Below, in pieces: positions 1 to 6,254 of a stretch of DNA of 7,824 nucleotides (positions are counted from its first letter, which is position 1; each line of letters opens with the position of its first letter). The translations under genes were made by a program, and so were the position numbers. Source of the stretch: Lachnospiraceae bacterium (GTDB lineage Bacteria; Bacillota; Clostridia; Lachnospirales; Lachnospiraceae); NCBI GenBank assembly GCA_900755865.1, contig CAAEHZ010000466.1, positions 1 through 7,824 of the forward strand, written 5' to 3'. The notes beneath the pieces are model-generated. The model worked only from the letters and a program-made list of their open reading frames with translations, did not search any database and was not told the DNA's origin.

Positions 1-2
1 CC

Positions 3-140
3 TGTGAACAGTGTGGCGGAAGCGGCGGAAAAGCATGCAGCATCTGTAACGGAAAAGGTGTTATCTCTGATGACTGCATTCTGTGCCATGGGGCAAAAAC
101 CTGTACTGTCTGTGGCGGAACAGGGAAGAAGCAGGACTAA
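3..140 (+). CDS. C-terminal fragment of a protein with a DnaJ-like cysteine-rich zinc-binding region
   Basis: The frame is open from the window edge to a TAA at 138-140, giving 45 residues of a protein whose start lies outside. It contains four CxxC motifs: CEQCGGSG, CSICNGKG, CILCHGAK and CTVCGGTG. Three fit the CxxCxGxG repeat of the DnaJ central zinc-binding domain; the third is degenerate after the glycine. In DnaJ this region binds two zinc ions and contacts unfolded proteins. Here it is followed at once by a lysine-rich tail (KKQD) and a stop, so the C-terminal substrate-binding domain of true DnaJ is missing. It is therefore more likely a small protein that uses the zinc module alone or joined to an unseen N-terminal part. 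No functional link to the downstream sugar locus is visible. The zinc-binding reading is fairly secure; the identity of the whole protein is unknown. Confidence 0.75.
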   Translation, partial: CEQCGGSGGKACSICNGKGVISDDCILCHGAKTCTVCGGTGKKQD

Positions 141-198
141 CAGTCAGTAAAGAAACAGGTACTCGGTGCCAGAATATTTATGCTGCTGATAAAAGGGA

Positions 199-227
199 TG
201 GTCTATATCGGATTTTTAAGGTATAAT
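199..227 (+). promoter_or_regulatory. Possible promoter of the membrane AraC-type regulator
   Basis: A perfect TATAAT -10 box lies at 222-227, 34 bases before the regulator's ATG. The hexamer 17 bases upstream, TGGTCT (199-204), matches TTGACA at only three of six positions, and there is no TGn extension. The -10 is convincing by sequence and position but the -35 is weak, so expression may be low or need an activator. Confidence 0.4.
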
Positions 228-261
228 AAGTAAGAGACAGTCAGGAAAGAGAGGATATTCT

Positions 262-2241
262 ATGAATGGAAATAGAAAAATCCAATATTTCCGTTTTGTC
301 ATTGCTTATAATGTTGTTATGCTGATTCCGTTGGCATTAATCAGTTTTTGCGTTTTGTACCTTTTTCATAAACAACAGCAGCAGAAGATAAATGATGAAA
401 TGGTAATTGTGATGGAAAGGCAGGAGGAATTCTGGAAGGAACAGATGTCTGTAATAAGGGGATTCAATAATTCCTGCCGGTATGATAAAAAATACCATGA
501 AGAGTACAGTGTGCTCCCTGAAAATTATATAGATATCCAGAGGGAATTAAGTAAACAGGAAGAAAATTTTACCTTTGTGGATGGAATTTATCTTTACAGT
601 AAGGGAACGGGAACAGTGATAAGTTCAGGAGGAAACATTGATGAGGGATTATTCTTTTCCGAAATCTGCAAGATGGAACAGGCAGTTTTTGATGAAGAGG
701 ATGTGGACACAACCAGCGCATACAGTGCGTATCTCCGTGCGGATAACAAACCAGGCATTGTGCTGGTGAATCCTGTTAAAACCTATGGGACTACCGGAAT
801 AAAAATGAAATATCTGCTGTATACAATAAAAAACGAAAAGCTGTCAGTCCAGTTTGGAACGGATAAAAAGGGAGATACCACAGTAATAAGCTATAACGGA
901 AATGTGCTGTATATGTCGGGAAATTGGAATCCGGAGGACTGGGAAACGAAGAATACGGAATTGCTGAATTCCGGGAAATATTATGTTTTTCAGAAGGAAC
1001 TGGGGTATGGATTTAATGTAATCAGCTATGTGCCGAAAGACAGTATCATGCGAAGCGCCAATATTTATGTAAGAGGTTATTGTATCTGGCTGCTATGCAG
1101 TGTGCTGATTGGATTCGCACTTGCCCTGTCTGCCTCCCACAACCGGTACGGGATGTTTCTGGAGCTGGCAGACCATAATGCAAAGCTACAGGTAGAGCGT
1201 GACGGATTACAACAGGAAAGCTGTCTGTATGAGATGCTTTCAAAGGAAATGACCACAGATGATGCATTATGGAAGAAATGTCTGGAAAATCATATTTATG
1301 TCAATCGTAAATACAAATTCTTTGTGGTTGTGACAGCGGCACGACCGGAAAACAGAGCTGTTTATGATTGGATTGGCTGTCAGATGAACCAATACAGCGT
1401 CACAAGCTCTTACCGGATAGAGGTAGTAGAAGGAATCCTGATTTATCTGGTGTGCAGTGATGAATCTGCAGCTGTATTAACGTCAAAAATAAACTCCATG
1501 GTAAAGGACGTACAACAGATTGGAGTGGGAAGCCTGGTAACGGATGTAAGAAGCCTGCATCGTTCTTACAGGGAGGCACAAAAGCAGCTTAATGCAAGCA
1601 GGGAGAATGAAACTTATCCGGAGAGGGAGCTTAGGTCCCTGAATGAAGCAGTGGAAGATGGAGATGCCGCAAGAGCACAGCTTTTGCTGGAAACAATCCG
1701 GGAGCAGGTTAAGGATATGAATGAAATGACAGCAGCCGCAGTGCTTTGGGACGTGGCGCGGCTTTTTGAAAAAAGTGTTTCGGAAGTACTTGCAATGTCG
1801 AAGGATGAACAGGACAGCACGGTTGAATGCACAAAAGCCTTTCTTCTATATTTAAGTGAGCATATGCCAGACGAACAACAGGCGGAGGAGAAAACAGCAG
1901 GGTACAAAAAGCGGAATATTGTGGATATTCTGAGTTATATTCATGAGCATTATCTGGATGATAATTTCAGCGTGAAATATCTGGCAGCTTATTTTGAAAC
2001 CTCAATTTCCAATATCAGTCATTTTTTTAAAAAAAATGTAGGAGTGAGTATTTCCCAGTATATAGACCAGATTAAGTTAGATAAGGCGAAGGAGCTGCTG
2101 GAAAGCAGTGACAGTAAGATTTCGGAAATTGCAAAAATGTTACGTTACAATAACAGTACGGTATTTATTGAGATGTTTAAGAAGTATGAAGGGATGACAC
2201 CGGGAGGATACCGCGAGAACATGCGGAATAAAAATATGTAG
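262..2241 (+). CDS. Membrane-anchored AraC-family transcriptional regulator with extracellular sensor region
   Basis: This is a 659-residue one-component regulator that probably senses an extracellular ligand and controls the neighbouring transport operon. Residues about 11-36 form a first membrane helix. Residues 37-270 are a polar region predicted outside the cell, in the position where related proteins carry a Cache-like sensor. A second membrane helix lies at about 272-292. A short charged linker (300-320) follows. Residues about 350-450 resemble the degenerate GGDEF-like region of YesN/PucR-type regulators, seen as IGVGS followed by SYREAQKQL. The C-terminal 105 residues (about 552-655) are a typical AraC double helix-turn-helix, with SVKYLAAYF and ISNISHFFKK in the first unit, ISEIAKMLRY in the second, and the family ending YEGMTPGGYR. 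The ATG is preceded by AGAGGA at 250-255 with six bases between. There is no receiver domain, so a partner kinase is not required. The ligand is unknown; control of the adjacent operon is inferred from position. Confidence 0.93.
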   Translation: MNGNRKIQYFRFVIAYNVVMLIPLALISFCVLYLFHKQQQQKINDEMVIVMERQEEFWKEQMSVIRGFNNSCRYDKKYHEEYSVLPENYIDIQRELSKQEENFTFVDGIYLYSKGTGTVISSGGNIDEGLFFSEICKMEQAVFDEEDVDTTSAYSAYLRADNKPGIVLVNPVKTYGTTGIKMKYLLYTIKNEKLSVQFGTDKKGDTTVISYNGNVLYMSGNWNPEDWETKNTELLNSGKYYVFQKELGYGFNVISYVPKDSIMRSANIYVRGYCIWLLCSVLIGFALALSASHNRYGMFLELADHNAKLQVERDGLQQESCLYEMLSKEMTTDDALWKKCLENHIYVNRKYKFFVVVTAARPENRAVYDWIGCQMNQYSVTSSYRIEVVEGILIYLVCSDESAAVLTSKINSMVKDVQQIGVGSLVTDVRSLHRSYREAQKQLNASRENETYPERELRSLNEAVEDGDAARAQLLLETIREQVKDMNEMTAAAVLWDVARLFEKSVSEVLAMSKDEQDSTVECTKAFLLYLSEHMPDEQQAEEKTAGYKKRNIVDILSYIHEHYLDDNFSVKYLAAYFETSISNISHFFKKNVGVSISQYIDQIKLDKAKELLESSDSKISEIAKMLRYNNSTVFIEMFKKYEGMTPGGYRENMRNKNM

Positions 2242-2345
2242 GCACATCCTGCTTTGTGAGGTTGCACAGTTTTAAATAACAGAGGACATCACAGATTGTT
2301 GAAAACGGCAAGAAGACAGGAGGATTTTTCAAAACATCTATACAA

Positions 2346-2374
2346 TTGACACAAAACCGATATGGAATTCAAAT
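2346..2374 (+). promoter_or_regulatory. Probable promoter of the solute-binding protein and transport operon
   Basis: A perfect TTGACA lies at 2346-2351. Seventeen bases downstream is TCAAAT (2369-2374), which matches TATAAT at four of six positions. The predicted start would be near 2381, leaving a leader of about 135 bases before the binding-protein ATG. A good -35 with a mediocre -10 is compatible with an activator-dependent promoter, as expected for an AraC-controlled operon, but this is inference. Confidence 0.5.
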
Positions 2375-2420
2375 AAATAATATAGCCCAAATGGAAAAAG
2401 TGAGATATGATACATACATC

Positions 2421-2470
2421 AACCGGAAGACGGCGCCGACGGTTTCGGAGTCTCGACAGTCGACAGATAT
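2421..2470 (+). other. GC-rich palindromic leader segment with tandem 7-bp repeat
   Basis: Inside an otherwise AT-rich region this segment holds the 8-bp palindrome CGGCGCCG (2431-2438), flanked by AACCG (2421-2425) and CGGTT (2440-2444), which can pair. It also holds CCGA/TCGG (2436-2439 and 2445-2448), which can form an alternative stem, and a perfect tandem duplication of TCGACAG (2453-2459, 2460-2466) that creates the palindrome GTCGAC. It lies within the predicted 5' untranslated region. It could fold in the RNA or bind a protein; it matches no riboswitch class that I recognise. Confidence 0.4.
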
Positions 2471-2517
2471 CGGGACAAAAATGAAATGTTCATTCAAAAT
2501 TTACAGGAGGGTTTATT

Positions 2518-4218
2518 ATGAAACAAAAACTGATACGTGCGACCGCATTGACGATGAGTATGCTCATGCTCGGAGTGACAGCACTGACAGGATGTTCCAA
2601 TCAGGAGGAAGGAAAGACGACAACGTCTTCCGCAACAGAAGCAAGCACGGCTAAGGACACGGAAACGGGTACACAGGTTTCTTCATCCGAGACAGGCAAC
2701 AAGCCTGAAGTACCGGATAACTTTAATGAAGAAGGACTTCCTATCTTAAAAGAAAAAGAAACTTTCACAATTGCAGTAATACAGACCAGTGCCCTGAAGG
2801 CAGCAGCAGACAAGGCATGTGTCTTGGAAACAGAGGAAGCTACCAATGTTCACATTGAATGGGTTGAGATTCCCAAGTCGGGCTGGACAGAAAAAATTAA
2901 CATTATGTTCAGCACAGACAGTATGCCGGATGCCATTATCGGAGATGTGGATATGGCAAGAAACTATGAGCAGCTGTTGGCGCTGGATGATTATCTGGAG
3001 GCATTTGCACCTAATGTAACAGCTTTCTTCGACACAAGAGATGATTATCCGAATGCACTTCGTTCTCCTGATGGTACGGTGCGCGCATTACCTATCGGTG
3101 ATGAGTCAACGCAGAATATTATCGATTCCCAGTTATGGATTAATCAGAAGTGGCTTGATGCCCTGAATCTGGAAATGCCGCAGACACCTGAAGAGCTGAA
3201 GGATGTCCTGATTGCTTTCAGGGATAAGGATCCCAACGGTAACGGAGAAAAGGATGAAATTCCCTTTACATTCAAGAATGCATGGGGATGGGGAGACGCT
3301 ATTGAGAATTTATTTGGTGCATGGGGAGTATTGGAAAATGGCTACCATGTGTTTACACAGGATGGCAAGGTGACTTTCAGTGCAAAAGAACAGGGGTATT
3401 ATGATACATTGTCTTATCTGAATGACCTTTATAAGGAAGGACTGATTGACAAAGATGTATTTACCCTGAGTGATGACCAGTATGCGGCAAGAGGCGCATC
3501 AGCAGATGTGATTGGTGTGTTCGCAGGATATAACCCTGCAAATGGTGTTGGTGTCCAGAATGCAGAGGACTATCGAGTAGTTCCTGTTTTGAAGCAGGCA
3601 GATGGGAAACAGATGGTTGGTATCAATAATGTAACAAAAACAGGCGGCTTTGTTATTAACAAAAACTGTAAGAATCCTGCAGCATTGGTACGTTGGTATG
3701 ACTATATCAATTCCAGTCTTGAAATGTCACTGAAGTGGGGGCGTGGCGCAGAAGGTGTATGGTGGAACATTCTGGAAGAAAATGGAAAGGAAATTCCTCA
3801 GTTCTTATCTATGGACAGTGATATTCTGGCAGCCAATGGCGGATATAAGTCAAAGGCAGAATACAGACAGGCAGAAAGCTTTGCAGGGCAGACACCTTCC
3901 CTGTGGAGATTCGAATATGATGAAGCACTTGTATATGATGACAAGTGGCCGAAGGATTATAAGCTGGAAGCTGTTAAGGAACAGATACAGTATGGTGTAG
4001 TAGGACTTCCTGCTGGTATTGTTTCACAGGAAAATGAGGAAAGACGGTCAATTCTTTCAACGGATATTGATACTTATCTGAAGAAATTTGTGGCAGATTC
4101 TGTGATTAACGGAATTGATGATGCAAAATGGCAGAAGCATTTGAAGACTCTTGAGGATTTAAAGGTTGATGAGTATACCCAGCTTTGTCAGGAATTGGTT
4201 GATTTTGTAACGAACTAG
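2518..4218 (+). CDS. ABC transporter solute-binding lipoprotein, LplA-like (carbohydrate uptake)
   Basis: This 566-residue protein is the extracellular sugar-capturing part of an ABC importer. It begins with a signal peptide: basic MKQKLIR, a hydrophobic stretch, then the lipobox LTGC with the lipidated cysteine at residue 26. A Ser/Thr/Glu-rich linker (about 27-70) leads to the mature two-lobed domain. Its length exceeds the roughly 400-450 residues of MalE-type proteins and fits the LplA/YtcQ group, which pairs with LplB and LplC permeases as it does here. Residues 238-247 form a D-x-N-x-N-x-x-x-D-E loop followed by IPF, which resembles the calcium site of the alginate-binding proteins AlgQ1 and AlgQ2. 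Tryptophan-rich segments (AWGWGD near 255, GVWWN near 413, PSLWRFEY near 460) may line the sugar site. AGGAGG (2505-2510) sits seven bases before the ATG. It is separated from the permeases by a strong hairpin, which may allow excess binding protein. The ligand is probably an oligosaccharide, perhaps sulfated given the neighbours. Confidence 0.94.
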   Translation: MKQKLIRATALTMSMLMLGVTALTGCSNQEEGKTTTSSATEASTAKDTETGTQVSSSETGNKPEVPDNFNEEGLPILKEKETFTIAVIQTSALKAAADKACVLETEEATNVHIEWVEIPKSGWTEKINIMFSTDSMPDAIIGDVDMARNYEQLLALDDYLEAFAPNVTAFFDTRDDYPNALRSPDGTVRALPIGDESTQNIIDSQLWINQKWLDALNLEMPQTPEELKDVLIAFRDKDPNGNGEKDEIPFTFKNAWGWGDAIENLFGAWGVLENGYHVFTQDGKVTFSAKEQGYYDTLSYLNDLYKEGLIDKDVFTLSDDQYAARGASADVIGVFAGYNPANGVGVQNAEDYRVVPVLKQADGKQMVGINNVTKTGGFVINKNCKNPAALVRWYDYINSSLEMSLKWGRGAEGVWWNILEENGKEIPQFLSMDSDILAANGGYKSKAEYRQAESFAGQTPSLWRFEYDEALVYDDKWPKDYKLEAVKEQIQYGVVGLPAGIVSQENEERRSILSTDIDTYLKKFVADSVINGIDDAKWQKHLKTLEDLKVDEYTQLCQELVDFVTN

Positions 4219-4230
4219 AGCAATGAGACA

Positions 4231-4268
4231 AAGAACCGGCACAGGGTATATACCATGTGCCGGTTCTT
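4231..4268 (+). terminator. Perfect 13-bp hairpin after the binding-protein gene (attenuator or mRNA-protecting stem)
   Basis: The arms AAGAACCGGCACA (4231-4243) and TGTGCCGGTTCTT (4256-4268) are exact reverse complements. The 12-base loop contains GGTATATACC, itself a palindrome that can extend the stem. The hairpin starts 12 bases after the stop codon. No T-run follows directly; the next run of five Ts begins at 4291. It is therefore not a classical intrinsic terminator. It may be a partial terminator or a 3' stabiliser that raises binding-protein output over that of the permeases. Confidence 0.7.
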
Positions 4269-4314
4269 ACATAGGGATAATATTATAGAATTTTTCAATC
4301 GCGAGATTTTTGTC

Positions 4315-4359
4315 TGCGCATACTTGACATAAACATGCGATGCGCAAAGGGCGTGCGCA
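4315..4359 (+). repeat. Cluster of three TGCGCA palindromic hexamers upstream of the first permease
   Basis: TGCGCA occurs at 4315-4320, 4341-4346 and 4354-4359, with a near copy TGCGAT at 4336-4341. The distances between exact copies are 26 and 13 bases. The hexamer is self-complementary, so copies could pair in RNA or serve as half-sites. The last copy ends six bases before the GGAG ribosome binding site of the permease, so folding could affect its translation. The function is unknown. Confidence 0.4.
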
Positions 4360-4375
4360 GGAATGGAGATTAAAT

Positions 4376-5308
4376 ATGGAAAAAACAAAAATAAAACAAC
4401 GTAGAAGGCTGAACAGTATGCGGATGCTTAAGAAAAACTGGATTTGCTATCTGTTTATTCTTCCGATGGTTATTTATGTGATTATTTTTAGTTATGTACC
4501 TATGTATGGTATTCAGATTGCTTTTAAGGATTACCGTGTGGCGGATGGCATATGGGAAAGTGCATGGGTTGGAATGAAGCATTTTCAAACCTTTTTTGAG
4601 TCCTATCAGTTTAAAGACTTATTATGGAACACGTTATCGTTGAGCATATATGCCCTGATTGCAGGCTTTCCCATGCCAATTATTTTTGCTTTGTTTTTAA
4701 ATTATATTACGAATGTTAAAGTGAAAAAAGCAGCGCAGATGATTACCTATGCTCCCCATTTTATCTCAATGGTAGTATATTGCGGTATGATTATGGTCTT
4801 TTTATCCAGTGATGGAGTCATCAACCAGCTGCTGATGGCTATAGGGATAGACCCGGTGGCTTTTTTATCTAAGCCCTCCAATTTCAGACATATTTATGTT
4901 TGGTCAGGAGTTTTACAGAACATTGGCTGGGGTTCCATTATGTATATTTCAGTGCTCACCTCCGTAGACCCTACCTTACATGAGGCAGCTACAGTAGATG
5001 GAGCAACCAGATTCCAAAGACTTTTACATATTGATTTGCCGGCTATTATCCCTACCATGATTATCATGCTGATTATGAGAGCCGGAGAAATTATGGATCT
5101 GGGATTTGAAAAAGCATTCTTGTTGCAGAATGATATCAATCTGGATTATTCGGAAATTATTGCAACCTATGTGTATAAAATAGGTATACAGGGAGGACAG
5201 TTCAGTTATTCCTCGGCAATTGGTTTATTTAATAATGTAATCAACCTGTTATTGCTGATTGTTGTAAACAAACTGGCAAAAAGAGTTTCTGATGTAAGCC
5301 TGTGGTAA
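4376..5308 (+). CDS. ABC transporter permease, LplB-like (carbohydrate uptake)
   Basis: This 310-residue integral membrane protein is one half of the importer channel. Hydrophobic segments lie at about 22-42, 82-110, 122-143, 172-194, 222-238 and 275-297, consistent with six membrane helices. The cytoplasmic EAA loop, which docks the ATPase, is intact at residues 203-222: E203-A-A, G209, then the ending I219-D-L-P. The N terminus (KKNWICYLFILPMVIYVIIFSY) and the early YGIQIAFKDY are typical of the LplB group. I chose the ATG at 4376 because GGAG (4365-4368) sits seven bases upstream. An in-frame ATG at 4340 would add 12 residues but has no ribosome binding site and falls in the TGCGCA repeats. 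It forms a heterodimer with the next permease, 29 bases downstream. No ATP-binding subunit is encoded in the window; many such Gram-positive importers share an MsmX-type ATPase. Confidence 0.94.
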   Translation: MEKTKIKQRRRLNSMRMLKKNWICYLFILPMVIYVIIFSYVPMYGIQIAFKDYRVADGIWESAWVGMKHFQTFFESYQFKDLLWNTLSLSIYALIAGFPMPIIFALFLNYITNVKVKKAAQMITYAPHFISMVVYCGMIMVFLSSDGVINQLLMAIGIDPVAFLSKPSNFRHIYVWSGVLQNIGWGSIMYISVLTSVDPTLHEAATVDGATRFQRLLHIDLPAIIPTMIIMLIMRAGEIMDLGFEKAFLLQNDINLDYSEIIATYVYKIGIQGGQFSYSSAIGLFNNVINLLLLIVVNKLAKRVSDVSLW

Positions 5309-5337
5309 GGTATGTCAACGTGAAAAGAGGTATCAAT

Positions 5338-6231
5338 ATGAATAAATTGAAAAGTATGGGAAAACGGGATTTAATTTTCCTGACAATTGTACATGTAAGT
5401 GTGATTGCCATTTCCGCGGTGATTTTATATGCACTTTGGTTTGTGGTCATTGCGTCTGTCAGCGACCCGAACCGGGTGGCATCCGGAGAAGTACTGTTTT
5501 TACCCAAAGGAATAACACTGGAAGGATTCAAATATATTTTCAGGGATAAAAGAATCTGGACAGGTTATAGAAATACTATCCTGTATACTACTGTAGGAAC
5601 ATTGATTGGGTTATTTATCACAATTCCGGCAGGCTATGCATTATCCAAAAAGGATATGGTTGGAAAAGGAATTATCATGAAGCTTTTGGTTTTTACGAAG
5701 TATTTTTCGGGTGGTCTGATTCCTACCTATTTGGTTGTAAAAAGGCTGCATCTGGTTAATACCCCTTACGTTCTCATGATAATGGGTTCTTTTTCTGTAT
5801 TCAACCTGATACTATGCCGTACTTTCTTCATCAATACGCTGCCGCAGGAGCTGCAGGAAGCAGCAGAAATTGACGGGTGTACCATATTCCAGTATTTTAT
5901 TAAGATAGTACTTCCGCTTTCCAAGGCAATTATTGCAATTATGGCACTCTATTATGCGGTAGGACATTGGAATTCATTTTTTAATGGCCTGATTTATGTG
6001 ACGGACATAAAATTATATCCGCTTCAGGTTATTTTAAGAGATATTCTGATTAGTGGACAGTCAGTGGATCCTTCCTCCATGGATCCTGACGCACTGGAAA
6101 TGATGAAACAGATTGCACGTACAATTAAGTATGGTGTCATGATAGTTTCTTCACTGCCTGTGCTGATTATGTATCCGTTTGTTCAGAAGTATTTTGTGAA
6201 AGGTGTCATGATTGGCTCCGTAAAGGGCTAA
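5338..6231 (+). CDS. ABC transporter permease, LplC/YtcP-like (carbohydrate uptake)
   Basis: This 297-residue protein is the second half of the importer channel. Membrane segments are visible at about 17-40, 78-101, 112-130, 141-160, 195-211 and 267-285. The EAA loop for the ATPase is intact at residues 174-193 (E174-A-A, G180, ending I190-V-L-P). The region W211-N-S-F-F-N-G-L-I-Y and the C-terminal ending YFVKGVMIGSVKG are hallmarks of this permease group. I chose the ATG at 5338 because AAGAGG (5325-5330) lies seven bases upstream. A GTG at 5302 in the same frame would overlap the previous stop and lacks a good ribosome binding site. The gene starts 29 bases after the first permease and ends 23 bases before the sulfatase, so the three are probably co-transcribed. 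Confidence 0.94.
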   Translation: MNKLKSMGKRDLIFLTIVHVSVIAISAVILYALWFVVIASVSDPNRVASGEVLFLPKGITLEGFKYIFRDKRIWTGYRNTILYTTVGTLIGLFITIPAGYALSKKDMVGKGIIMKLLVFTKYFSGGLIPTYLVVKRLHLVNTPYVLMIMGSFSVFNLILCRTFFINTLPQELQEAAEIDGCTIFQYFIKIVLPLSKAIIAIMALYYAVGHWNSFFNGLIYVTDIKLYPLQVILRDILISGQSVDPSSMDPDALEMMKQIARTIKYGVMIVSSLPVLIMYPFVQKYFVKGVMIGSVKG

Positions 6232-6254
6232 TCAGTGAAAGGATAGTGTGAAAT

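Larger units (their letters stand above)
2242..2517 (+). promoter_or_regulatory. Intergenic region carrying promoter, possible operator and structured leader of the transport operon
   Basis: This 276-base gap separates the regulator from the binding-protein gene. From 5' to 3' it holds: no strong terminator after the regulator; a 7-bp inverted repeat, TTGAAAA (2299-2305) and TTTTCAA (2326-2332), just upstream of a TTGACA box; an AT-rich stretch where transcription should start; a GC-rich segment (2421-2470) rich in small palindromes; and a strong ribosome binding site, AGGAGG at 2505-2510, seven bases before the ATG. The inverted repeat is a candidate operator by position only. Open frames crossing this stretch lack a ribosome binding site. 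Confidence 0.6.

Noticed and set aside
158..170. Small hairpin GGTAC/GTGCC after the zinc-motif protein
   Set aside because: A five-pair stem with one G-U pair, a three-base loop and no T-run does not support a terminator call.
2255..2273. Possible terminator after the regulator (TGTG/CACA stem followed by TTTT)
   Set aside because: The stem is only four base pairs plus a possible G-U pair, too weak to call.
2346..2654. Open frame of 102 codons crossing the leader and the start of the binding-protein gene
   Set aside because: It starts at a TTG within the TTGACA box, its internal ATG at 2391 has no ribosome binding site, and most of it overlaps the real lipoprotein gene in another frame.
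4324..4329. TTGACA as an internal promoter for the permeases
   Set aside because: The positions 16-18 bases downstream read AAAAGG, AAAGGG and AAGGGC, with no resemblance to a -10 box.
4340..4375. Upstream ATG as start of the first permease
   Set aside because: It lacks a ribosome binding site and would add an atypical 12-residue extension; the ATG at 4376 has GGAG at ideal distance.
5302..5337. GTG at 5302 as start of the second permease
   Set aside because: It overlaps the end of the previous gene and has no good ribosome binding site; the ATG at 5338 has AAGAGG seven bases before it.
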